Notes: a model not told the origin generated them from the letters alone. Positions 56,758 through 64,000 are shown, counted from the first letter of the stretch. The stretch: DNA of 64,000 nt from Ga0077536 sp035325705 (GCA_035325705.1 DAOKZI010000002.1:186001-250000); one strand, 5' to 3'. Made by a program: numbers and translations.

Positions 56758-57351
56758 TTACCGCGGCGGTGAAATTTTTTCGGAGCATGCAGCTCTAGCC
56801 CGCTTCCTGGCCTTCGACAGCGCTGTCCGGTGAGCCGCCGTCTGCGGTGCATCGCCCGTCAGTTCGCCGCGCAGCGCTTCGATCTCGGCCGGCGCGAAGT
56901 CGACGAGATCGGGCAAGCGCGCGACGAGGTCGGCGGCATCGGCCGCGTGCGCCTCGTCGACATCGGCCGCGAGGTCGTCGACGGCGTCGCCGAGTGGTTC
57001 CGCCTCGTCCGGCAACAGCGCAGCCAGCACGTACGTCGCCACCCGAGTGCGAAGCCGCGCCATGTACGCGGTTTCGAACGCGACGCGGCCAGCGATGACC
57101 GCATCCGCAGCGGCGAGGACGACAGCCGACTCGACCTCGGCTCGCAGCACCGCATCGGCAGAGCGATTCTCGGCGCGGGCCCGTCGAGACAGCTCGGCGG
57201 AAATGCGGGCTGCCAAGGGGCGCCACTGCGGGAGCGGGATCGGGCGCTCGCCGATAGTGCCCGCCAGCTGGCGCAGCGCGTCGAGCCGGCGGTCGGCGTC
57301 CGTGCCGGGATCTGCGGCATCGACCAGGGCCGTGGTGTTCGGTACCGTCAT
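56758..57351 (-). CDS. Hypothetical protein (197 aa)
   Basis: A 197-residue acidic helical protein (DADRRLDALRQLAGTIGERP, PLAARISAELSRRARAENRS, DLVARLPDLVDFAPAEIEAL). The ATG overlaps the stop of the upstream small HTH gene (ATGA), so it is a real member of the operon. Function unknown. Confidence 0.55.
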   Translation of the reverse strand: MTVPNTTALVDAADPGTDADRRLDALRQLAGTIGERPIPLPQWRPLAARISAELSRRARAENRSADAVLRAEVESAVVLAAADAVIAGRVAFETAYMARLRTRVATYVLAALLPDEAEPLGDAVDDLAADVDEAHAADAADLVARLPDLVDFAPAEIEALRGELTGDAPQTAAHRTALSKARKRARAACSEKISPPR

Positions 57352-57554
57352 GCCGCCCGCCCCGGCTCGACCAGTTCGTACAGCACTCCGTTCTTCACGA
57401 CCCTGTTCAGCGCGACCAAGCCGTTCAGCGCGTACCGGGTCAGCGCCAACTCGACCCCGGTCATCGCCGACAAACTCTCCGGCGTGTGAGGTCCGCGGCG
57501 CAGACGGTTGATGATTGCGCGCTGGATGTTGGATTCGGTGAAACGGTCGATCAT
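57348..57554 (-). CDS. Small winged-helix-like protein (68 aa)
   Basis: A 68-residue protein (ESNIQRAIINRLRRGPHTPESLSAMTGVELALTRYALNGL is described in parts: helix 7-19, turn PHTPES, recognition helix 32-45, then the wing NRVVKNGVLYELV). This fits a small winged helix that binds DNA. The ATG at 57,554 gives an ATGA overlap with the helicase gene. Confidence 0.6.
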   Translation of the reverse strand: MIDRFTESNIQRAIINRLRRGPHTPESLSAMTGVELALTRYALNGLVALNRVVKNGVLYELVEPGRAA

Positions 57555-58987
57555 GCGGATACTCCCTTTGCGTATCGGATCAAACGTGATCTCGCGAAGC
57601 GCACGACATCGTCGCTCGGCTCGATCGCGTCGAGGCTCTGCCAGGCCCACGCAGGTTTCTCGCCGACCTTCGCCAGATACAGGTGGAACGCCCAGCCACG
57701 CCGCTTGCCGAAGCGATCAGCGCAGCCGAGGAACTGCTGGTACAGGCGCCTGCCATGCTGGGCCGTGGCCTCGAATGTGAGTGGCACGATCTCCGCCTCG
57801 ATGGTCTCCACAGCGCACTGCCGCTCAGGCGCGAAGCCGCAGCGAGGGCACTTGTGCGCCTTCGCGGGCTTGAGGAAGGCGCACGCGCTGCACGGCCGCG
57901 GCAATGCCTCGCGCGATGTGCCTGTGGTCCAGGTCTTTGTGCTTGTGTCGAGCGCGCCGATCTCGATATCCGCGGGCAAGCCGTGGCGCTCGATATTGCC
58001 GCTGTGGTCGATCAGGATGCAGTCCGCCTTGCCATCGAACGGACGCAGGCCACGGCCGATCTGTTGCAGGTGCATGGTCAGGCTTTTCGTCGGCCGCGCG
58101 AGCACGAGGCAGGAAGCGTTCGGCGCATCGAATCCGACCGCCAGGCAGGCGACCGAGCACAGCACTCGAACGTCGCCGGCCTTGAAGGCGCGGATCGCGG
58201 CGTTCCGCTCGTCGGTTTCCTGGTATCCGTCGACGTGCGCGGCTCGCACGCCAGCTGCGTCGAATGCCTCCGCGACCGCCTTCGCGTGCGCGATGTCGAC
58301 GCAGAACGCTAGCGTTGACCGCCCTTCGCCGAGCCGCTGCCAGGTGCGCACGATGTCGGCATGCAGCTCGACACGGTTCACGCGCGCTGCGAGCTCGGCC
58401 TGCGCGTAGTCGCCGCGGCGAGTTGCCACGCCCGCGAGGTCCGGCGCACTCGGGCCGAACGGGATGATGGGCACCAGTAGGCCGGCGTCGGTTAATTCAC
58501 GGACGGACGTCGGCGCGACGAGGTGCGAGAACCAGCGGCCGAGTCCACGCGCGAAGGGTGTTGCAGTCAGTCCGATCGCTGGTACCGCGTCCCAGCGCTC
58601 GAGCAGCGCCGCGTGCGCCTTGTGCATCACGTGGCATTCGTCGATAAGCAGCAACCCAGCGTCGGGAAGGCGCCGGCGTGCGAGCGTCTGGATCGAGGCG
58701 ACAACCACGTCGTGGCCGGCGATGATCCGTGAGTCCTCGCCTCGCAGCACCGACACCGACAGCCCCATGCGCACGAAGGTCTCGGCCGCCTGGTCGGCAA
58801 GGGCGATCCTGTCGACGATGAACATCGACACCGTCCCGCGTTCGCGAGCGTTGCGCACGATGGTGGCCGCCGTGATCGTCTTGCCCGCGCCAGTGGGCAT
58901 CACGAGCACCTGCCGCCGATGGCCTGCGCGGAAGCCCTCACGGAGCATCGCGATCGCGCGCTCCTGGTGTTCCCGTAGCCCGATCAC
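57551..58987 (-). CDS. DEAD/DEAH-type helicase of phage replication (SF2)
   Basis: A 478-residue superfamily 2 helicase. Motif I is MPTGAGKTITA (Walker A 31-37), motif II is LLLIDECHVM (DECH 115-118), motif III is GLTATPF, motif VI is QIGRGLRP. A Cys-rich zinc-binding site (CSACAFLKPAKAHKCPRCGF) follows near 385-404. It resembles small phage-encoded helicases that work with TOPRIM primases. The GTG start overlaps the primase stop (GTGA) and the stop overlaps the next small gene (ATGA). Confidence 0.9.
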   Translation of the reverse strand: MIGLREHQERAIAMLREGFRAGHRRQVLVMPTGAGKTITAATIVRNARERGTVSMFIVDRIALADQAAETFVRMGLSVSVLRGEDSRIIAGHDVVVASIQTLARRRLPDAGLLLIDECHVMHKAHAALLERWDAVPAIGLTATPFARGLGRWFSHLVAPTSVRELTDAGLLVPIIPFGPSAPDLAGVATRRGDYAQAELAARVNRVELHADIVRTWQRLGEGRSTLAFCVDIAHAKAVAEAFDAAGVRAAHVDGYQETDERNAAIRAFKAGDVRVLCSVACLAVGFDAPNASCLVLARPTKSLTMHLQQIGRGLRPFDGKADCILIDHSGNIERHGLPADIEIGALDTSTKTWTTGTSREALPRPCSACAFLKPAKAHKCPRCGFAPERQCAVETIEAEIVPLTFEATAQHGRRLYQQFLGCADRFGKRRGWAFHLYLAKVGEKPAWAWQSLDAIEPSDDVVRFARSRLIRYAKGVSA

Positions 58988-59868
58988 GACCGCACCTCGC
59001 GAGCGAGCTGGGCAGCGTCGTTGAAGTCGGTAGCCCAGTCGGGCCGCTCGGCGGGGAATTCGGGCAGATACCAGTCACAACCGAGCGCGTCGGCAGCCTC
59101 CCGCGCCTTCGTCGCTCCCGGATTGCCCGTCGTCCGCCAGTCGTCGTCGGCCATGATGGCCAGCGCCGGCGGCGACCAGATGCGCGCGATTGCGCGGCCA
59201 GCGGGCAGCAGGTTGCCGGCATTCATCGCGCAGCAGACGCGTTCCCCGAAGCGCTCGTGCACGCTCACGCCGGTCGCGTAGCCCTCGACGAGCCAGGTGC
59301 GCGGCGTGGCGCGGCCGATCGCATGGAACAGCGCACGCACACGACCGCCGCGCAGGAAGCGCTTCTCGCCGGTCGGGCTGACGAACTGCAACGACCAGAT
59401 CCGGCCGCGGACGTCGCGCAGCGGCACCACCAGCAGATCCCGGTACTGACGCAACCCATGTGCGGCGACGCTCTTCGCGATCAGGTACGGGTGCTCCGGG
59501 TCGGGATCTGCGCACGCCATCCAGATCTCGCCAGCACGTCGCGCTGCGCGCTGCTGCTGCTCGTGCTCCTCGGCGCGCTCCTCGGCGCGGCGCCGGTCGC
59601 GCTCGATCCGCAGCGCCTCGCGGTCCGAGTCGCCCATGGGCGACTGGCCATCTTCGAACGCTGACCAGCGATGATGCTCGCCCGTACGCCAGCTGCCGAA
59701 GGTTGCCGAGGGGAAGCGGCCGTCGCGGATCCAGTACCAGCCGTTCTTGGATCCGCGGCGATCGCCGTCGACGTAGAACCTGTGCGGCTTGCCGTCGACC
59801 ACCAGCGGAACAGGCGGCGGCAGCCGAGCAGCGGCCATCACGTCGAGCAGTCCGTCGAGGCCGCTCAC
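58984..59868 (-). CDS. TOPRIM-domain primase-like protein
   Basis: A 294-residue protein. The N-terminal part contains a strongly charged helix (80-110). The TOPRIM core is at about 190-245, with the conserved Glu 195 in TWLVEGYATGVSVHE and the acidic DDD 241-243 in LAIMADDDW. It ends with DWATDFNDAAQLAR, common in P4- and TraC-type primases. A classical zinc finger is not seen. It should make primers for replication of the element, next to the helicase. The gene contains a copy of an 18-bp palindrome (59,628-59,645) that codes for SPMGDS. Confidence 0.8.
   Translation of the reverse strand: MSGLDGLLDVMAAARLPPPVPLVVDGKPHRFYVDGDRRGSKNGWYWIRDGRFPSATFGSWRTGEHHRWSAFEDGQSPMGDSDREALRIERDRRRAEERAEEHEQQQRAARRAGEIWMACADPDPEHPYLIAKSVAAHGLRQYRDLLVVPLRDVRGRIWSLQFVSPTGEKRFLRGGRVRALFHAIGRATPRTWLVEGYATGVSVHERFGERVCCAMNAGNLLPAGRAIARIWSPPALAIMADDDWRTTGNPGATKAREAADALGCDWYLPEFPAERPDWATDFNDAAQLAREVRS
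59628..59645. repeat. 18-bp perfect palindrome, copy 1
   Basis: AGTCGCCCATGGGCGACT. The flanks match too, giving 22 identical bases with 60,932-60,953. It lies inside the primase gene. Confidence 0.85.
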
Positions 59869-60446
59869 TGGGCACCCCCAGCCGACACGCGTTCCCCGCG
59901 CGCACGTGTAGTAGTACTACCTACCTCAGAGGGATCTTCCTTACTGGTAAGGTCTTCAGTGTTGCCCTTGTCCTTGTCCTTGGCTTCGAAGGGGGTCCGA
60001 AGGGGGTCCGAAGGACCCTTGCGAGGGTCCTTCGAAGGACCCTTATTTTCTAGCTGGTATGCCGCGCCGTATCGGTTCACAAAGTCGGCGACTATGGGCG
60101 ACGGCGGAAGCTCTGCGACAAGCTTTCGAAGGTAGGTGACGCGATTGTCACCGGGCTTCAGCGAGGGCCCCAGCTCGGCCAGCATCTGCGCCTCAAGCCA
60201 CACGAGTTCGTGCTCGAGGTCGACGGCGGCGAGGCCGACGGCTTCGATGTCGACCAGGGCGGTCCGGACCACGCGCAATGCGAGCGAGCACGCGAGACCG
60301 ATCTCGGCTGGACCGATGCGGAAGATGTGCGCACTGTTCCCGGCGGGACACGTCTGCAAGTAGCACGCGACGAGCTTCGCGCTTGCCGACAGTGACTTGT
60401 AGCGCGGCTCCTGCCACAGCGAGCGTGCGATGGCGCCGTACCTCAC
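59865..60446 (-). CDS. Replication initiator-like protein (O-like, 193 aa)
   Basis: The N-terminal half looks like the winged-helix domain of phage replisome organisers (YKSLSASAKLVACYLQTCPAG, FRIGPAEIGLACSLALRVVRTALVDIEAVGL). The C-terminal half is Lys/Asp/Pro-rich and low in complexity (KGPSKDPRKGPSDPLRTP). That part is coded by a run of short repeats and a hairpin (59,987-60,042), reminiscent of lambda, where the origin lies inside gene O. GTG start overlapping the upstream gene (GTGA). Initiator role is an inference. Confidence 0.6.
   Translation of the reverse strand: MRYGAIARSLWQEPRYKSLSASAKLVACYLQTCPAGNSAHIFRIGPAEIGLACSLALRVVRTALVDIEAVGLAAVDLEHELVWLEAQMLAELGPSLKPGDNRVTYLRKLVAELPPSPIVADFVNRYGAAYQLENKGPSKDPRKGPSDPLRTPFEAKDKDKGNTEDLTSKEDPSEVGSTTTRARGERVSAGGAQ
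59987..60042. repeat. Iteron-like repeats and hairpin (candidate origin)
   Basis: Two direct copies of CGAAGGGGGTC (59,987-59,997 and 59,998-60,008) are followed by CGAAGGACCC (60,009-60,018 and 60,033-60,042). The latter frames a 9-bp stem (60,011-60,019 / 60,024-60,032). The run is within the initiator-like gene. Confidence 0.55.
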
Positions 60447-61318
60447 GCGACCTCCTTTGCCAGCACACGCACGGCGTCGAGGAGCTCGCCGACGAGTTCG
60501 GCCAGGACTGCCGAGCCAGGCAGGCTGTTGCGCGCGCTGTGGACCTTGAGCGCGGCTTCGGCGGCAGAGATGACGTCGGCGCCAGGCACAGCGTTGCGCA
60601 CATGAGCCGCGACACGACGCACGGCTTCCGCGAGCGTCTGCGGCTCGCTGCTCGTCTGCGCGATCGTCGTCACGGGCGCGACCGGCGCGATCCGGGTGCC
60701 GGATTCAACGGGGCGGTCGGCCAGGTGCGCACCACGCGGCGTCTCGGCGGCCGCGGGCCGGCTGTTGATCTTGGCCTGCACCCTGTCGCGCACGCCCTTC
60801 GCGGTGACCTTCGATGTACCGTCTGCGGCCTTCGGGGCGTCGGCCTTCGCTTCTTCGAAAGTCGCGACGAGGGTCTCGGGTTCGTCGAGCAGCGGGGTCA
60901 GTTCGCGGGCGACGCGCTCAGGTATTGCCGTCGAGTCGCCCATGGGCGACTGGGTTTCCTGGGCGATGACTTCGACGACACGCGCAGCATTCAGCATGCG
61001 ATACGAGCGCGAACGCTCGATGCCGAACTCCGTGCTGCAGTAGTCGCCCCAGCTCGTGTATCCGAGCGCGGCGTGCGCATTGCCTTCGTACGCGCGCAAC
61101 AGCTGCATCCACACGCCCGCCATGTCGCGGCGAATGGCGTCCGTCAGCTCGCGCGCACGCTCGGGAGTGAGCGGCGTGCCGGCCGGCGGGTGAGTCGGGA
61201 TGGTGTCGAGCGGTTGCTTCGTCGGGAAGTCGGTATCAGAATCCGCGGCGTAGTTCTTGCCCTTGCTCTCAGCGCCGGTCGGGGTGGCAGCCCCGGCCGG
61301 TCGCATCTCGGCACCCAT
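60443..61318 (-). CDS. Partition/replication-associated HTH protein (291 aa)
   Basis: A 291-residue protein with a central helical domain (GVWMQLLRAYEGNAHAALGYTSWGDYCSTEFGIERSRSYRMLNAARVVEVIAQE, quoted here in parts: WMQLLRAYEGNAHAALGY and SRSYRMLNAARVVEVI) like the HTH of phage and plasmid ParB-like or DUF3102-type proteins. The flanks are low in complexity. The gene contains copy 2 of the 18-bp palindrome, coding for SPMGDS. It overlaps the AlpA-like gene by one base. The role in partition or replication is inferred. Confidence 0.5.
   Translation of the reverse strand: MGAEMRPAGAATPTGAESKGKNYAADSDTDFPTKQPLDTIPTHPPAGTPLTPERARELTDAIRRDMAGVWMQLLRAYEGNAHAALGYTSWGDYCSTEFGIERSRSYRMLNAARVVEVIAQETQSPMGDSTAIPERVARELTPLLDEPETLVATFEEAKADAPKAADGTSKVTAKGVRDRVQAKINSRPAAAETPRGAHLADRPVESGTRIAPVAPVTTIAQTSSEPQTLAEAVRRVAAHVRNAVPGADVISAAEAALKVHSARNSLPGSAVLAELVGELLDAVRVLAKEVA
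60934..60951. repeat. 18-bp perfect palindrome, copy 2
   Basis: Same sequence as 59,628-59,645 (AGTCGCCCATGGGCGACT), 1.3 kb away, inside the ParB-like gene and read in the same frame. Confidence 0.85.
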
Positions 61319-61560
61319 TAGGACGCCTCGGCAGTCGCGACGACGCAGCCGTCGATGTACGCCACAAGGTCGCGCTTGCGATAACCCACGAGACGACCGT
61401 CGCGCACGAAGCGCGGACCGGTGCCGGCCCAGCGCTCGCGCTGCAGACTCGAAGGCTTCTTGTTGCGGACTGCCGCGGCCATGTCTTCGTCGACCACGGC
61501 GCTGTCCGGCAGAGAATCAAATTCGCGGAGGAACTCCGCGCGAGATTTCGACTGTTCCAT
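61318..61560 (-). CDS. AlpA-like DNA-binding protein (80 aa)
   Basis: An 80-residue protein; the second half (SLQRERWAGTGPRFVRDGRLVGYRKRDLVAYIDG is given here by its parts: QRERWAGTGPRFVRDGR and VGYRKRDLVAYID) matches the AlpA/excisionase winged helix with the typical GTGP turn. It probably controls integrase or replication genes. It lies downstream of the integrase-side gene with a 97-base gap that may hold a promoter. Confidence 0.7.
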   Translation of the reverse strand: MEQSKSRAEFLREFDSLPDSAVVDEDMAAAVRNKKPSSLQRERWAGTGPRFVRDGRLVGYRKRDLVAYIDGCVVATAEAS

Positions 61561-61657
61561 CCGTACTACCTCGCATTGACGGTGTGCGAAGTAATTTGAG
61601 AGGAACGGAAAACGGAGTCAGGTCACTTTCAATCGAAAGTGCCCAACTTTCGGCGGA

Positions 61658-62302
61658 CTATTTTTGCTTTGTCGTCGGCTTGATGAGGCCCTTGCGCACG
61701 ACGTCGAAGCTCAAGTCTTGAGTGAGCTCGCGTGCGATGAGGATCTCGGCCACCCTGCTCTTGCTCATCTTCGGGTGCTCGCGCCAGACGTCTTCGGCCG
61801 CGGCTTGAACCTTTTTCCAGCGCTCGTCGGCCAACTCTCGGTTCGCCAGGGTAGCAGCTGTCTTCGGGGCAAGCGCCTCGCCGCCTACGATCAACGCCTC
61901 CTCGTTCGCGAGGATGGTCAACTCGATCATCTTGCCCGCAAGCGTCATCGCCACGTTGGCCACTTCGCCAGCCGGCGACCTGTCGGCGATTCGCTGTCGT
62001 AGGCAATCAGCCCACCAGACCACTTCGCCGGCCTTCCCGTAGGTGGTGAGCGGCAGGCTGGCGCCCAAGGCCAACTCGCGGGCGGCGGCCTGCTCGTCCG
62101 TGAACTGCCGGGCGAATGCTTCGAACGCTTCACACTGCCGAAGCCATAGAGGTCGAGGCTGGTCGGCTGTCGCTGCCTGAGTAGCCAGGAACGCCTGCAA
62201 GTCGCCCGCGGACTCGAGGGTGGTCTCACCACGGGCCAGCAACCCGGGGCGCTCCTTGCCCTTCACAGTGCGTCCTGGCGAACGAGTGATGCGCTTTTTC
62301 AT
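61658..62302 (-). CDS. Hypothetical protein (214 aa) coupled to the integrase
   Basis: A 214-residue protein: basic N-terminus (KKRITRSPGRTVKGKERP), a helical middle (PRPLWLRQCEAFEAFARQFT, TYGKAGEVVWWADCLRQRIA) and a C-terminus that looks like an HTH (HPKMSKSRVAEILIARELTQDLSFDVVRKGL in parts). The ATG overlaps the integrase stop (ATGA), so it is made with the integrase and may act in recombination directionality. No family recognised. Confidence 0.55.
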   Translation of the reverse strand: MKKRITRSPGRTVKGKERPGLLARGETTLESAGDLQAFLATQAATADQPRPLWLRQCEAFEAFARQFTDEQAAARELALGASLPLTTYGKAGEVVWWADCLRQRIADRSPAGEVANVAMTLAGKMIELTILANEEALIVGGEALAPKTAATLANRELADERWKKVQAAAEDVWREHPKMSKSRVAEILIARELTQDLSFDVVRKGLIKPTTKQK

Positions 62303-63501
62303 CGCACCGCCTCGATCGCGACCACCTCGGCGCCCTGCCGCACGCCACAGGCGGCCAGCAGCGCGTCCGTAATTCGCTGCATGGGCTTGCGCAGCCGCTC
62401 GACGTCGATCACGAGATAGCCCGCGGTGACGTCGCCGCCGTCCGCGTGGTTCAGCAGCCGCTTGACGGCATAGGCCGGCAGGTCGAGCGATTCGGCTGTC
62501 GTGGCGAATGTTCGTCGCAAGTCGTGCCGGCAGAAGTCCACGCCGCTCGCGGCCTTCACGATCCGGATCGCGGAGTCAGCCGACCGGATGTGCCCCTTGC
62601 CGTGCAGGCCGACGAAGACGTACTCGTTCCCGCGCTCCTTGTGGCGGCGCTCGAGCATCTCCTGCAGGTAGTCGCTGGTCGGAAGCGTGTGCGGCCGCCG
62701 ATTCTTCGTGTCCATCACGGTGAACAGCCGGGATTTCAGATCGACCGTATCCCAGCGGAGCGCGGCGCCCTCCCCGCCCCGCAGTCCGGTCAGCAGCAGG
62801 AACACCAGGTAATCGCGCACGTTGCTCGGCAGCGCGTCGACTGCTGAGTACCAATCCGCGAGCTGGTGCGGCTTCAGCACCGTCCTGCGCCGCTCTACGC
62901 GAAACCACGCCTTGGTCCGCGACAGCTTCGCCACGGGGTTGTCGACAATGATCGGGCGGCCGTTCGAATCGACGTAGCGGGCCGTTGAGAACGCGATCAC
63001 TGCCCGCAGATACCGCATGCACAGATCGGCCTGTGCCGCGCTCTTGGTGCCGAGCTCGCGGTGTTTGCGCTCGACCATGTCGGGCGTGATCGCAGTGATC
63101 GGCTTCTTGAGCCACCCGGGTAACAGCCGCTTGAACACGGTGTTCATGTCGGAGACGGTCCGCGGCTTCAAGTCGCGGGTCGCGATGTAGTCGTCGAGCG
63201 CAGCCTGCAGGGTGACGCCCTCGAGACGCTGGCGTCGCTTCGTCGCGACGGGATCACCACCGGACAGGATCTCGCCGATCTTCTTGCGCGCCTCGACACG
63301 CGCTTGTTCGGGGGCAAGCTGATTCGCCCGTCCGAGCGTGATCCGGCGCTTCTTGCCGCCGATGCGGCGATCGAGGATGTACGACTTCGAACCACCGGCA
63401 GTGACACGCACGCCGAAGCTCGGCAGCTCGTCGTCGAAGTAGAAGGCTTGGCCAGTCGCCGGCAGCGGAAGAGCGGCGACGCTCGTCTTGGTGAGTTTCA
63501 T
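62299..63501 (-). CDS. Tyrosine integrase of the element
   Basis: A 400-residue tyrosine recombinase. The N-terminal arm-binding domain (DUF4102-like, FYFDDELPSFGVRVTAGGSK) is followed by the core-binding (95-190) and catalytic domains. The catalytic set is R241 (LLLTGLRGGEGAALRW), K266 (DTKNRRPHTLP), H326-x-x-R329 (HDLRRTF), H352 (LNHADGG) and Y362 (TAGYL). All are present. It lies 167 bases from the attR core and reads inward. TGTAGCC arm-like repeats lie just upstream of its ATG and may also regulate it. Confidence 0.95.
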   Translation of the reverse strand: MKLTKTSVAALPLPATGQAFYFDDELPSFGVRVTAGGSKSYILDRRIGGKKRRITLGRANQLAPEQARVEARKKIGEILSGGDPVATKRRQRLEGVTLQAALDDYIATRDLKPRTVSDMNTVFKRLLPGWLKKPITAITPDMVERKHRELGTKSAAQADLCMRYLRAVIAFSTARYVDSNGRPIIVDNPVAKLSRTKAWFRVERRRTVLKPHQLADWYSAVDALPSNVRDYLVFLLLTGLRGGEGAALRWDTVDLKSRLFTVMDTKNRRPHTLPTSDYLQEMLERRHKERGNEYVFVGLHGKGHIRSADSAIRIVKAASGVDFCRHDLRRTFATTAESLDLPAYAVKRLLNHADGGDVTAGYLVIDVERLRKPMQRITDALLAACGVRQGAEVVAIEAVR

Positions 63502-63521
63502 TGGAGTCCGTCCGTCTTGGG

Positions 63522-63553
63522 TGTAGCCGCCATGTAGCCACCATGTAGCCGCG
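63522..63553 (+). promoter_or_regulatory. Right arm-type repeats (candidate)
   Basis: Three copies of TGTAGCC(G/A)C begin at 63,522, 63,533 and 63,544, each 11 bases apart, between the integrase start and attR. The spacing and sequence match the left end (47,694 and 47,705). Confidence 0.65.
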
Positions 63554-63668
63554 GTGAATGAAACGGCTTCAAAGTGGATCGGACCCCTTCTTACTCTTAA
63601 CCTACTGTTTCATCAACTTCTTCAAATTCCCTCAAAATTCAGTAGCCATCTTTCAAAACCGCTTAAAA

Positions 63669-63709
63669 CGGACTCTGACTCCGCCAGTCTAGGTTCGAAT
63701 CCTAGTCCC
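63669..63709 (+). other. attR core (partial tRNA-Gln copy)
   Basis: Identical over 41 bases to 47,599-47,639. After CCTAGTCCC it continues AGCCA with two C residues missing compared with the intact tRNA, so the copy does not form a full tRNA. Confidence 0.92.
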
Positions 63710-63780
63710 AGCCACTCCCTCCGTAAGTCTTTAGCGCACAACGTGAATCCGTAACGGCTCAACTGGCCGGAGACGGATTC

Positions 63781-64000
63781 ATGCGCCAGCGTCTACACAA
63801 CGTCTACACATCACCCGCAAACGCGGAGTTTTTCACTACCGCCGACGCCTCCCGGGCCAGCAATCCGGCGAATTATGGATAACACTACGCACCAAGAGCT
63901 ACCGGGAAGCGGAACACCGCGCCGGGCTGCTGAACGCTGTGTTTGAAGACGGCTGGAGACGCCACGGATCTTCTTTCCTTTGTTGCCGAAACGGCGCATG
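63781..64000 (+). pseudogene. Second tyrosine integrase, frameshifted N-terminus (cut by window edge)
   Basis: From ATG 63,781 (GGAG upstream) the frame reads MRQRLH and then shifts at a tandem duplication of CGTCTACACAA; the original frame stops at about 63,882. In the shifted frame the sequence reads ITRKRGVFHYRRRLPGQQSG, then LWITLRTKSYREAEHRAGLL, as in the N-terminal domain of another integrase family (LRTKxYREAxxRAxxL). Removing 11 bases restores one frame. It runs to the right edge. It starts 72 bases after attR and reads away from it, suggesting a second element or its remnant. Confidence 0.65.

Larger units (their letters stand above)
47599..63709. mobile_element. 16.1-kb integrated element at tRNA-Gln (satellite-like)
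   Basis: Bounded by 41-bp exact direct repeats, one inside tRNA-Gln and one next to a tyrosine integrase. It contains the integrase, AlpA-like regulators, a replication module, a small terminase and a prohead protease, many overlapping small genes and an accessory TIR cassette. It lacks a large terminase, portal, major capsid and tail genes. Gene strand is nearly uniform (minus), except the accessory cassette at the left end and one AlpA-like gene. It best fits a phage satellite or reduced prophage; a plasmid-like integrative element is possible. Confidence 0.88.

Noticed and set aside
63669..63712. Second tRNA-Gln gene
   Set aside because: Lacks the 5' acceptor strand, D arm and two acceptor bases; it is the att copy.

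Overview
The window is GC-rich chromosomal DNA from a proteobacterium, most likely a gammaproteobacterium. The evidence for this is the order uvrA / MFS transporter / ssb (also seen in Pseudomonas), zapE, a Coq7-type ubiquinone hydroxylase, the rplM-rpsI pair, and a VPLPA-type exosortase-sorted protein. The exact genus cannot be told from the sequence. A dispersed REP-like palindrome family beginning GTAGCCCGG, and two other palindromic families, fill most gaps between host genes.

Host part (1-47,646). The left edge holds the start of an HlyB-type secretion ABC transporter. Next come a surface-sorting protein, a CocE-type hydrolase, and an amphi-Trp gene enclosed by a 224-bp inverted repeat. 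An exported beta-propeller protein is followed by a large YetA/rhamnogalacturonan-lyase-like protein. Then come a PfkB sugar/nucleoside kinase, uvrA-MFS-ssb, a hybrid histidine kinase, a small MreB-like protein, and two overlapping NTT-like transporters (one with a HEAT-like tail). Pyruvate kinase, an LplT-like transporter, Lon and a receiver-Ser/Thr-kinase fusion follow. An exported dikinase with the domain order of glucan water dikinase is translationally coupled to a penicillin-binding-type serine hydrolase. The block ends with zapE, a SpoIIE-type phosphatase, a radical SAM protein, rmuC, a HAD hydrolase, a DegQ-like protease, coq7, rplM-rpsI and tRNA-Gln(CUG).

Integrated element (47,599-63,709). 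A tyrosine integrase lies next to a 41-bp exact copy of the 3' half of the tRNA-Gln gene, so about 16.1 kb is bounded by direct repeats. Both ends carry 11-bp-spaced TGTAGCC repeats that look like integrase arm sites. From the right the element encodes the integrase, an AlpA-like protein, a partition/replication-like protein, an initiator-like protein, a TOPRIM primase, a helicase, a set of hypothetical proteins, a P27-type small terminase and an HK97-type prohead protease. Large terminase, portal, major capsid and tail genes are absent. This suggests a phage satellite or a strongly reduced prophage. Its left end carries an AT-richer plus-strand cassette: a three-helix membrane protein and a ThsB-type TIR protein, probably anti-phage defence, followed by two small proteins including a KTSC protein.

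Right of the element a second integrase gene begins, apparently frameshifted by an 11-bp tandem duplication. This suggests that two elements have accumulated at the same tRNA-Gln. The strongest leads are the TIR/membrane pair, the exported GWD-like dikinase with its serine hydrolase, and an 18-bp perfect palindrome present twice inside the replication genes of the element.
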